From: an uncultured Collinsella sp. | GTDB lineage: Bacteria > Actinomycetota > Coriobacteriia > Coriobacteriales > Coriobacteriaceae | DNA length: 11,400 nt | Assembly: GCA_902465115.1 (NCBI GenBank) | Contig: CABQMC010000033.1 | Span: 1-11,400, forward strand | Direction: 5' to 3' | Part shown: positions 1-7,847 of the stretch, piece by piece | Position numbering within the stretch: the stretch's first letter is position 1 | How the letters are laid out: the number at the start of each line of letters is the position of its first letter | Made by a program: the position numbers and the translations under genes | Notes under the pieces: generated by a model | The model's database searches: none | The model's input: only the letters and a program-made list of their open reading frames with translations | What the model was told of the DNA's origin: nothing

Positions 1-63
1 GTCCGAGGACGTTTTGGGAGGTAGCCCAAACAGCCCCGGCGATCCTGCGGGAGTTAAACCCCT

Positions 64-315
64 TTAGAACTTGTCGTGGAAGGTACGCGCAATGACCTCG
101 TCCTGCTGCTCCTTGGTGAGCGTGTGGAAGTTCACGGCATAGCCGGAAACGCGGATGGTCAGCTGCGGATACTTCTCGGGGTGAGCTTGAGCGTCGAGCA
201 GCGTCTCACGGTTGAAGACGTTGATGTTCAGGTGGTGGCCACCCTTCTCGGCGTAAGCGTCGAGCATGTGGACCAGGTTATCGGCCTGGGTCTCAGAAAC
301 TTCAGAAACCTTCAT
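64..315 (-). CDS. grcA: Stand-alone glycyl radical domain of pyruvate formate-lyase (GrcA-like small subunit)
   Basis: An 83-residue protein matching the last ~70 residues of classical PflB. It contains the glycyl radical motif RVSGYAV at residues 55-61, so Gly58 is the expected radical site, preceded by HLNINV and PEKYPQLTI and followed by [14 protein letters not shown]. In the family this glycine is activated by the radical-SAM enzyme PflA and passes the radical to the catalytic cysteines. The large PFL protein just upstream stops before this domain, so this protein presumably docks on it to complete the enzyme. E. coli GrcA (YfiD) is a comparable free domain, but there it repairs oxygen-cleaved full-length PFL; here no full-length PFL is visible in the window. 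The start is well supported: GAAGGAGA lies about 7 nt upstream of the ATG. The next gene downstream lies outside the window, so whether pflA follows is unknown. Confidence 0.92.
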   Translation of the reverse strand: MKVSEVSETQADNLVHMLDAYAEKGGHHLNINVFNRETLLDAQAHPEKYPQLTIRVSGYAVNFHTLTKEQQDEVIARTFHDKF

Positions 316-337
316 AATGTGTCTCCTTCGATTAATA

Positions 338-358
338 GGCGCCGGCCGAAACCGGCGC
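338..358 (-). other. GC-rich hairpin between the two pyruvate formate-lyase genes
   Basis: GCGCCGG (339-345) and CCGGCGC (352-358) form a perfect 7-bp stem with a 6-nt loop. It sits about 14 nt upstream of the small gene's ribosome binding site in the shared transcript. No U-run follows, so it does not look like an intrinsic terminator. A role in RNA processing or stability, or in tuning translation of the small gene, is inference. Confidence 0.5.
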
Positions 359-373
359 GCTAATCAGTAATCG

Positions 374-400
374 TTATTGTTAGTATAGCACTAACAATAG
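374..400 (-). other. AT-rich hairpin directly after the large PFL stop codon
   Basis: ATTGTTAGT (376-384) and ACTAACAAT (390-398) pair perfectly around a 5-nt loop. One more T-A pair and a wobble extend the stem to about 11 bp. It begins right after the TAA of the large gene (401-403). Having no U tail, it is more likely a 3'-end stability or processing element than a terminator, and may let the two PFL proteins be made in unequal amounts. Confidence 0.5.
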
Positions 401-2452
<2,052 letters not shown>

Positions 2453-2557
2453 TGTGTAACCACGCTCCTAGTTACGTGTAATGCGGCGCTCTCTCACACC
2501 GCTGCTTATTGAATTCTTGAATTATCGGCTTGCACTACCGGCTTCTTCCGTTCTTCA

Positions 2558-2573
2558 CTACACGTTGGTGTAG
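2558..2573. promoter_or_regulatory. Perfect 16-bp dyad upstream of PFL, candidate operator
   Basis: CTACAC, a GTTG spacer, then GTGTAG: a perfect two-fold symmetric site about 105 bp upstream of the PFL start codon. Length and symmetry fit a dimeric repressor or activator site, but I do not recognise the regulator. As RNA it could also form a small 6-bp hairpin in the leader. Confidence 0.35.
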
Positions 2574-2846
2574 GGAAAACGTTTGTCCACCTTGGAACTG
2601 CAACCCAAAACCCAAGATTTCACCCGTTTGAGAAGGATAACATAGCCACCCCCTTCATCAGGGCTGTTATATGTTTCTTTTTTTATATCATAAGGGCGTT
2701 TTTTACAAACCCGCAGGAAATGCGCGCGCGAACAACTACCGTTCACCGATTTGTATGTTATTTTTCCTTGCCTTTGTACGACGTTCGCTCTAGCTGTTAT
2801 GCCAGCTTTAGCAGGGTAAAGTGTCTCAGAGACCCTACAGAAACTG

Positions 2847-2880
2847 CAGGGCGGCCACGGGATCCCCCGTGGCCGCCCTG
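2847..2880 (-). terminator. Strong GC-rich hairpin downstream of kdgT, probable terminator
   Basis: A perfect 15-bp stem (2847-2861 with 2866-2880) with a 4-nt loop, starting about 40 nt after the kdgT stop codon. On the minus strand it is followed by CAGTTTCTGT, only a weak U tract, so it may be a leaky terminator or a 3'-end stabiliser. It separates the sugar-acid genes from the PFL genes, which run in the same direction. Confidence 0.65.
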
Positions 2881-2918
2881 TGGCGTAGCTAGTTTTTAGC
2901 TTTGATTGCCGCTTGGCA

Positions 2919-3938
2919 TTAGGCGGCTGCGGCGGCCTTGTCGGTCGTTGCCTTGCTATTGCCGTTGCCCTGGCCCTCAAAATGCTTGTAGCACCAGCTG
3001 GTGACCAGCGGGGTCAAAATAGCCGTCACGATTGCGCAGGCTGCAACCTGTGCCGTAGCCGTCGCGAGCACGGCGCCGCCGTACATGGCCCCGTTGACGC
3101 TTGCCATGGCAGCAGGCGTGGCCACATTGGCTCCGGCGCAGCTCGAAATGGCCGCACCTGCGACACCCGTACCACCCGTGAGCTTATCGACCGCGATGAC
3201 GGGAATTGCAAAGACCACCGAGCAGATCACGCCGAGCAGAATACCGGGGAGACCGCCATTAATGAGCTGGCCAAAGGTCATGGTCGAGCCCATGGCAAAG
3301 AAGACGAGCACGATGATGGCGGAAAGTGCCGGTGCCATCATCTTCTTAAAGCTGGGGAACAGGTTACCCAGAATAATGCCGATGACGATCGGCAGAATGG
3401 CACCCACGAGCGACCAGCCGATCGGAGCCTGACCGGCAGCGCCGAGCACGATCATCGTGACCGGAGGGCCGACAACGAGCGTGGTGATGGCGACGGCGCC
3501 ACGCTCGGCCTCGTTGCCCATGGTGCCCATCAGACCAGCGTACATAGCGTTGTTGGCGCCGGTGCAAGCCGCCAGCATCACCATGGCAGAGATGCCAAAC
3601 AGGTTGTCGTTGAACACATAAAGGATGAGCAGCGACACGGCAACGACCACGATCTGCTTGACGGCGATGATGATGGCGCCGCGTGCAGCGGCGGCAGGAG
3701 CGCTCTTAAACGAAATCGTCGTACCGACGATGAGCAAAAAAGCGCCCACGAGCGGGCCTGCGCCCTGCTGGGTCATACCAAGCGTAAAGCTGCCGAGCGT
3801 TTTGAACAGGTCGGGGAATAGCGTGTTGAGCAGGCAGCCCAGCAAAAGCGGCACCAAAATATTGGCACCCGGGATGGAGGACATCTTAAAGAACGGCTCC
3901 TTTGCCGCCGGCGCCTCCACCGCAGTCGATTCACTCAT
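2919..3938 (-). CDS. kdgT: 2-keto-3-deoxygluconate permease (KdgT family)
   Basis: An integral membrane protein of 339 residues with about ten hydrophobic segments, matching the KdgT family, which imports 2-keto-3-deoxygluconate by proton symport. Family landmarks are the N-terminal IPGANILVPLLLG (compare E. coli IPGGMMLVPLFLG), the middle GPPVTMIVLGAAG, GILLGVICSVVFAIPVIAVD, and the Gly/Ala-rich VAGAAISSCAGANVATPAA near the C-terminus. It ends in a polar, alanine-rich cytoplasmic tail. The chosen ATG at 3938 has AAAGGAGA 5 nt upstream; an in-frame ATG at 3959 would add seven residues but would place that ribosome binding site inside the gene. The gene lies 108 nt downstream of a short-chain dehydrogenase, suggesting joint use in sugar-acid breakdown. 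KDG kinase and KDPG aldolase are not in the window. Substrate is inferred from family only; a related keto-sugar acid is possible. Confidence 0.88.
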   Translation of the reverse strand: MSESTAVEAPAAKEPFFKMSSIPGANILVPLLLGCLLNTLFPDLFKTLGSFTLGMTQQGAGPLVGAFLLIVGTTISFKSAPAAAARGAIIIAVKQIVVVAVSLLILYVFNDNLFGISAMVMLAACTGANNAMYAGLMGTMGNEAERGAVAITTLVVGPPVTMIVLGAAGQAPIGWSLVGAILPIVIGIILGNLFPSFKKMMAPALSAIIVLVFFAMGSTMTFGQLINGGLPGILLGVICSVVFAIPVIAVDKLTGGTGVAGAAISSCAGANVATPAAMASVNGAMYGGAVLATATAQVAACAIVTAILTPLVTSWCYKHFEGQGNGNSKATTDKAAAAA

Positions 3939-3995
3939 ATATATCTCCTTTGGATGCATGCGAATCGTAGCCGCACGCGCCTATGTCAGAAAGAA

Positions 3996-4027
3996 GGCGA
4001 CGGTCCCGAGTCGCAGGAGCCGTCGCC
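3996..4027 (-). terminator. Intercistronic hairpin between the dehydrogenase and kdgT
   Basis: GGCGACGG (3996-4003) and CCGTCGCC (4020-4027) form a perfect 8-bp stem. A further TCC/GGA can pair with one bulged G. On the minus strand it is followed by TTCTTTCTG, a modest U-rich tail. It begins about 20 nt after the dehydrogenase stop, so it is probably a partial terminator or processing site that lowers kdgT expression relative to the upstream gene. Alternatively it ends the dehydrogenase transcript and kdgT has its own promoter. Confidence 0.55.
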
Positions 4028-4046
4028 GAATAATCATCGCGGGGTA

Positions 4047-4796
4047 TTACCCGTCCAGGACGATGCCGCCGTCGCAGTCGCCGATCTCGCCGTTCACGAA
4101 GCTGGCGAGGTCGGAAGCGAAGAACAGCACCATCTGCGCAGGCTCGCTGGCCTGGGCAGCGCGGCCCAGAGGAATACCGTTGATGATGCGCTGAGAGTTC
4201 TCGTCAGAGAGAATCGAGGTCATATCGGTCAACGTGAGCGACGGGCACACGGCGTTGCAGCGAACGCCAAACTTGCCGCCCTCCTTGGCGACCGCCTTGG
4301 TAAGGCCGTTGACACCGGCCTTGGAGCTCGCGTAGGCAGCGGTGCCAAGCAGGCCGCCGCCGATCTTGCCAGCAACGGAGCTCACGTTGACGATAGTGCC
4401 GGCATGCGCCGCCTTAAAGTGCGGGTACACGGCGTTCATCATAGTGAAGGTACCGTTGAGGTTGATATCGATAGTGCGGCGCCACTCGGTGTCATCGATC
4501 TCGTCGAACTTCTTGGTGCTGATGACGCCAGCGCAGTTAATCAAGATGTTGGTTTGCGGCAGGTCCGTAAAAATCTGCTCGACGGTCTCGCGCGCCTTGG
4601 GCGCATCGGCGACATCGAGCTGATAGAACTTGTTGCCCTCGCCAAGCTCGGCCACTGCGGCCTCGCCCTTAGCAGCGTTCCTTGCGATGAGCGCGACATG
4701 TCCGCCGCCCGCGACGATGCCCTTGGCGATCTCGAGGCCAATGCCCTGAGTGCCGCCCGTGACAATCGCGGTCTTGCCCGTGAAGTCAAATGCCAT
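4047..4796 (-). CDS. Short-chain dehydrogenase/reductase (SDR), probable sugar-acid oxidoreductase
   Basis: A 249-residue classical SDR. Visible in order: the nucleotide-binding TGGTQGIG at residues 13-20, Asp61 in LDV, NCAG at 87-90, Asn112, Ser140, and the catalytic Tyr155 and Lys159 in YASSK. The C-terminal CPSLTLTDM replaces the more usual PG-x-x-x-T. Arg39 after the second strand hints at NADP(H) preference. Members of this family interconvert hydroxyl and keto groups; the kdgT gene just downstream suggests a KduD-like or gluconate-5-dehydrogenase-like role on a keto-deoxy sugar acid, but sequence alone does not fix the substrate. The ATG at 4796 has AAGGGGGA about 7 nt upstream and gives a normal SDR N-terminus; a longer reading frame from 4913 would add 39 untypical residues across the promoter and is rejected. 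An SDR of fatty-acid or polyol metabolism remains possible. Confidence 0.85.
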   Translation of the reverse strand: MAFDFTGKTAIVTGGTQGIGLEIAKGIVAGGGHVALIARNAAKGEAAVAELGEGNKFYQLDVADAPKARETVEQIFTDLPQTNILINCAGVISTKKFDEIDDTEWRRTIDINLNGTFTMMNAVYPHFKAAHAGTIVNVSSVAGKIGGGLLGTAAYASSKAGVNGLTKAVAKEGGKFGVRCNAVCPSLTLTDMTSILSDENSQRIINGIPLGRAAQASEPAQMVLFFASDLASFVNGEIGDCDGGIVLDG

Positions 4797-5048
4797 GGCT
4801 CCATCCCCCTTTATGTAAGGTGTCTCCTTGCGGGAAGTTGGAGCATCGCACGTGGCGATTATATGAGTCCCAGTCGTCATGGTGGTGACAACCCCTCGCC
4901 TAACCGCGGGCATAATAGTTCTTTAAAACGCTTCAGCAATTGAATTATTTTAAGTCTTAATGAGCTCTTAATATTGCCCACTGTATGAGGCCCGCGTATG
5001 GGGGTATCATCTTTCACCGAAAATAGTTTCTAGTGTTAGGGGTTTTCG
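4797..5048. promoter_or_regulatory. Divergent promoter region between the SDR/kdgT and MarR/ABC operons
   Basis: A 252-nt gene-free region. For the minus-strand operon a perfect TATAAT (4858-4863, complement) lies about 60 nt upstream of the SDR start; the best -35 (TTGTCA, complement of 4886-4891) is 22 nt away, longer than usual. An AT-rich block at 4922-4974 carries four TTAA copies, including the palindrome TTAAG-T-CTTAA (4950-4960). Toward the plus operon, TTGCCC (4974-4979) with TATGGG 17 nt later (4997-5002) is only a weak promoter match. Confidence 0.5.
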
Positions 5049-5051
5049 GTG
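5015..5051 (+). promoter_or_regulatory. Inverted repeat overlapping the marR start codon, candidate operator or leader hairpin
   Basis: CACCGAAAA (5015-5023) and TTTTCGGTG (5043-5051) are perfect 9-bp inverted repeats, 19 nt apart. The right arm ends with the GTG start codon (5049-5051), and the AGGGG ribosome binding site (5038-5042) lies in the loop. This suits autoregulation, either as a MarR operator covering the start region or as an RNA hairpin that hides the start codon. Confidence 0.5.
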
Positions 5052-5498
5052 GAAGATACCGATTTCCGTGAACTTGGGCGCCAGCTCCTTACCGAGTTCG
5101 GCAGCATGCATCAGCGCATTTCGCGCTTTGCGGACAAAGCCCTCGGCGGCGAGATGGCCGTCATGCGCGCCCTCATACTCGCCGGCGGTTCGCTCACGCC
5201 GAGCGAACTCGCTGATCGCGCCTGGGTCTCGAGTGCCCGCATCGCCAATATCCTACGCGCTCTCGAAGCCAAGGGCTGGGTCGAGCGCGAGCACTCAAAG
5301 ACCGACCGTCGTCGCGTGCACGTCACGGTGACCGACAAAGGATTCCAGGATCTCGAAATCAAACGTCGGGAATTCGAGAACCGCACTGCGGCTTTCCTCG
5401 AGCAGCTCGGCGAAACAGATACCCAAGAGATGGTGCGCCTTCTTAGACGTGCCAACGAAATTATCGACCGCAATCAAGAAAGGAGAGATGCCGAGTGA
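5049..5498 (+). CDS. MarR-family winged helix-turn-helix transcriptional regulator
   Basis: A 149-residue protein with MarR organisation: an N-terminal dimerisation helix, a winged HTH at about residues 35-98 (LTPSELADRAWVSSARIANI, then LRALEAKGWVERE), the wing motif DRRR at 86-89 followed by VHVTVTDKG, and a long C-terminal dimerisation helix. MarR proteins are dimeric repressors usually relieved by small hydrophobic ligands. It is the first gene of an operon with two ABC exporter genes; its TGA overlaps the next gene's GTG by 4 nt, so it most likely controls that exporter and itself. The GTG start is supported by AGGGG 6 nt upstream and by agreement with family length. An inverted repeat covers the start (5015-5051). 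The inducer cannot be read from the sequence. Confidence 0.9.
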   Translation: MEDTDFRELGRQLLTEFGSMHQRISRFADKALGGEMAVMRALILAGGSLTPSELADRAWVSSARIANILRALEAKGWVEREHSKTDRRRVHVTVTDKGFQDLEIKRREFENRTAAFLEQLGETDTQEMVRLLRRANEIIDRNQERRDAE

Positions 5499-6391
5499 GG
5501 ATTCTCAAGCTCTTTAAAAAACATATCCTGGCACTGTTCGCAGCTATCGTACTTATCGTAATCAGCTGCAACGCCGATCTGGCACTGCCTACCTATATGA
5601 GCGACATCGTCGACGTGGGTGTGCAGCAAGGCGGCATCGCGTCGCCCGTACCCGACACCATCCGCGCCGAATCGCTCGACGACCTCGAACTCTTTATGAG
5701 CGCCAAGGACGCCAAGACGGTAGAAGCTGCGTTTGGCAAGGCAGACAAAAACGGGATTCGCACGTACAAGGGAACCGAGGATGAGCGCGCCGACGGCAGC
5801 AAGCTCGCCGATATCATGAGTCTGCCCGAGACCGTCGTCCTTTCGCTCAACCAGGGTATTGACGCCAACTCCATGGGTGACATGATGGGCACGTCCGGTG
5901 AGAAAGACAACAGCGGCGCTCAGGCCATACCCACGCCCGAGCAGATGGCGGCGATGACGCCCGAGCAACTCGCCGAGATGCAGCAGAAGGCCGCAGCCGC
6001 GCAGAGCATGCAAAAACAGATTGATGCCGACGGCGGTAAGATCACCATGAAGAGCCTGCGCTTGGGTGTCGAGGGCGGTCTGGTAGACCAAATCAAGCTC
6101 GTCGAGGGCGGACAAAATGGGCTCCATGTCGGGCTCCATCGTGACCCAGCGCGCCGTGAGCTATGTACAGGACGAGTACAAGGCACAGGGCATCGACCCC
6201 GCCGACGTGCAGAACGCCTACCTGAGCCGCATGGCGACCACGATGTTTGGACTGTGCCTCGTGTCGCTCGTCGCCACCATCCTGACCGGTGCCGTGGCTT
6301 CGCGCACCGCCTGCTCCATCGCCCGCGACCTGCGCCGCGAGACCTTCAACAAGGTTATGCACTTCTCGCCGGCCGAGGTGGGCAAGTTTAG
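5495..6391 (+). pseudogene. N-terminal fragment of frameshifted ABC exporter half-transporter (first subunit)
   Basis: Only residues 1 to about 207 are genuine; after about 6116 the frame is wrong and yields an arginine-rich tail unlike any transporter. The genuine part has a first membrane helix at about residues 10-28 and the family motif LPTYMSDIVDVGVQQGG (31-47). A long polar extracytoplasmic insert follows, Met- and Gln-rich, with a tandem octapeptide TPEQMAAM/TPEQLAEM at 147-162. The protein continues in the +1 frame from 6117. Removing one base of the A4 run at 6114-6117 would join both parts into one 783-residue protein reading GGQMGSMSGS across the junction. The GTG start overlaps the marR stop and has AGGAG about 9 nt upstream, showing translational coupling. 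Cause may be a sequencing error, a real mutation, or a split gene; an ordinary error or mutation is likeliest. Confidence 0.75.
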
Positions 6392-7847
6392 CCAGGCCTC
6401 GCTCATCACCCGCTGCACCAACGACATTCAGCAGATCCAGATGGCCGCAACTCTGTTTATCCGCATGTGTCTGATGGCCCCCGTCATGGGCATCGTCGCC
6501 GTCATGCGCGTCCTGGCCAACCATACCGGCCTGGAGTGGACCATCGCCGTTGCCATCATCGCGGTCTCGGCCGTCGTCGGCGTGCTTATGGGCCTCACCA
6601 TGCCCAAGTTCAAAAAGATGCAAAGCTTTGTTGACCGCGTGAACCTTACCGCCCGCGAGCTGCTCGACGGCCTTATGCCCATCCGCTCGTTCAACCGCGA
6701 GGAGCATGAGCTCGAGCGTTTCGACAAGGCATCACTCGACCTGATGACCACGCAGCTCTACACCAACCGCGCCATGAGCTTTATGATGCCGCTCATGATG
6801 CTCGTCATGAACTGCATCACCGTGCTTATCGTCTGGTTTGGCGCGCAGGGCGTGTCCGACGGCGTGATGCAGGTCGGCAACATGATGGCGTTTATCTCCT
6901 ACACCATGCAGATCGTCATGGCGTTTATGATCCTCACCATGGTTTCGGTCATCCTGCCCCGTGCCGAGGTCGCAGCCGAGCGCGTAGATGAGATCATCAC
7001 CTGCCCCACGAGCATCAACGACCCTGCCTCGCCCAAACTGCCCGCGGCCAGCTCGCCGCGCGGTGAGCTCACCTTCCGCGACGTGAGCTTCCAGTACCCC
7101 GATGCCCGCGCCGACGTCATTAGCGGTGTGAACTTCACCACGCATGCCGGTCAGATGCTCGGCATCATTGGCTCCACGGGCTCGGGCAAGTCCACGCTCG
7201 TACAGCTGATTCCGCGCCTGTACGACGTCACGGGCGGCAGCATTTCGCTCGACGGCATCGACGTGCGCGACATGACCCTTTCCGAGCTGCGCCGCCGCAT
7301 TGGTTACATCCCGCAGCAGGGGCGTCTGTTCTCGGGCACCGTCGAGAGCAACCTCAAGTTTGCCGGCGACATGGTGAGCGATGATGACATGCGCCAGGCC
7401 GCGCGCATCGCACAGGCCGAGGACTTTATCGCCGAGCGTGAGGGCGGTTACGACTCCCCCATCAGCCAGGGCGGCTCCAATGTTTCGGGTGGTCAGCGCC
7501 AGCGTCTGGCCATCGCCCGCGCCCTGGCCAAAAAGCCCGAGGTCGTGGTTTTCGATGATTCGTTTAGCGCCCTCGACTACAAGACCGACGCTCGCTTGCG
7601 CGAAGAGCTTGCCAAAAACGTTACCGACGCCGCGCTCGTGGTCGTGGCCCAGCGCATCGCAACCATCATGCACGCCGACCAGATCATCGTGCTCGACGAC
7701 GGCCACGTGGTGGGCACCGGTACGCACGAGGAGCTGCTGCGCAGCTGCCCGGCGTACCTGGAGATCGCACAGTCGCAGCTTTCCGCCGAGGAGTTGGGGC
7801 TTACCCAAGAAGAAATTGCAGCCGTCATGGAAGGAGGCGAGCGCTAA
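6117..7847 (+). CDS. ABC exporter half-transporter with degenerate NBD (first subunit, C-terminal part after frameshift)
   Basis: Holds membrane helices 2-6 and the nucleotide-binding domain of the half-transporter that begins at 5495. As written it would start at ATG 6117, with only a poor GAGG upstream, and lack helix 1. NBD motifs: Walker A GSTGSGKST (352-360), signature VSGGQ (456-460), Walker B VVVFDDS with Asp481 where the catalytic Glu normally sits, and Gln512 in place of the switch histidine (VVVAQRIATI). Asp plus Gln in these positions is the pattern of the degenerate subunit in heterodimeric exporters such as TM287/288, BmrC/BmrD and LmrCD, while its intact signature serves the partner's active site. 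The partner gene follows with a 1-nt overlap. These pumps export drugs, lipids or peptides; the substrate here is unknown. Function in this strain depends on whether the frameshift is real. Confidence 0.88.
   Translation: MGSMSGSIVTQRAVSYVQDEYKAQGIDPADVQNAYLSRMATTMFGLCLVSLVATILTGAVASRTACSIARDLRRETFNKVMHFSPAEVGKFSQASLITRCTNDIQQIQMAATLFIRMCLMAPVMGIVAVMRVLANHTGLEWTIAVAIIAVSAVVGVLMGLTMPKFKKMQSFVDRVNLTARELLDGLMPIRSFNREEHELERFDKASLDLMTTQLYTNRAMSFMMPLMMLVMNCITVLIVWFGAQGVSDGVMQVGNMMAFISYTMQIVMAFMILTMVSVILPRAEVAAERVDEIITCPTSINDPASPKLPAASSPRGELTFRDVSFQYPDARADVISGVNFTTHAGQMLGIIGSTGSGKSTLVQLIPRLYDVTGGSISLDGIDVRDMTLSELRRRIGYIPQQGRLFSGTVESNLKFAGDMVSDDDMRQAARIAQAEDFIAEREGGYDSPISQGGSNVSGGQRQRLAIARALAKKPEVVVFDDSFSALDYKTDARLREELAKNVTDAALVVVAQRIATIMHADQIIVLDDGHVVGTGTHEELLRSCPAYLEIAQSQLSAEELGLTQEEIAAVMEGGER

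Larger units (their letters stand above)
2453..2918. promoter_or_regulatory. 466-nt non-coding region: PFL promoter and leader plus kdgT 3' end
   Basis: No convincing gene lies here. GC content drops, with AT-rich runs at 2670-2705 and 2755-2767, as expected for the PFL promoter region, but I could not find a convincing -35/-10 pair. Dyads seen: CTACAC-N4-GTGTAG (2558-2573), AGCTG-N6-CAGCT (2792-2807), GTCTC-A-GAGAC (2823-2833) and an imperfect hairpin at 2637-2670. No TTGAT-N4-ATCAA (FNR type) or clear Rex palindrome was found. Any of the dyads could bind a redox or carbon regulator, but none can be assigned. Confidence 0.5.

Noticed and set aside
1..63. TTTGGG/CCCAAA hairpin (13-30) as terminator after the small PFL gene
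   Set aside because: Only a 6-bp stem with no U tract on the minus strand; too weak to call, and the downstream sequence is outside the window.
2640..2670. CTGATGA on the minus strand resembling a hammerhead ribozyme core
   Set aside because: No suitable stem II followed by GAAA and no closing stems can be drawn; it is just part of the imperfect hairpin.
2728..2746. GTGAAC...GTTCGC on the minus strand as a Rex-type redox operator
   Set aside because: One arm is mismatched and the spacing is 7 rather than the shorter spacing needed for the Rex palindrome.
2558..2980. 140-codon minus-strand frame in the PFL upstream region
   Set aside because: It overlaps the kdgT 3' end and the GC-rich hairpin, has no ribosome binding site at ATG or at the internal GTG, and no recognisable domain. 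The segment near 2560-2750 looks mildly protein-like but is better explained as leader and promoter DNA.
4797..4913. Longer N-terminus for the SDR starting at 4913
   Set aside because: The extra residues do not look like an SDR and cover the TATAAT box and the ribosome binding site; ATG 4796 has proper spacing and a standard SDR start.
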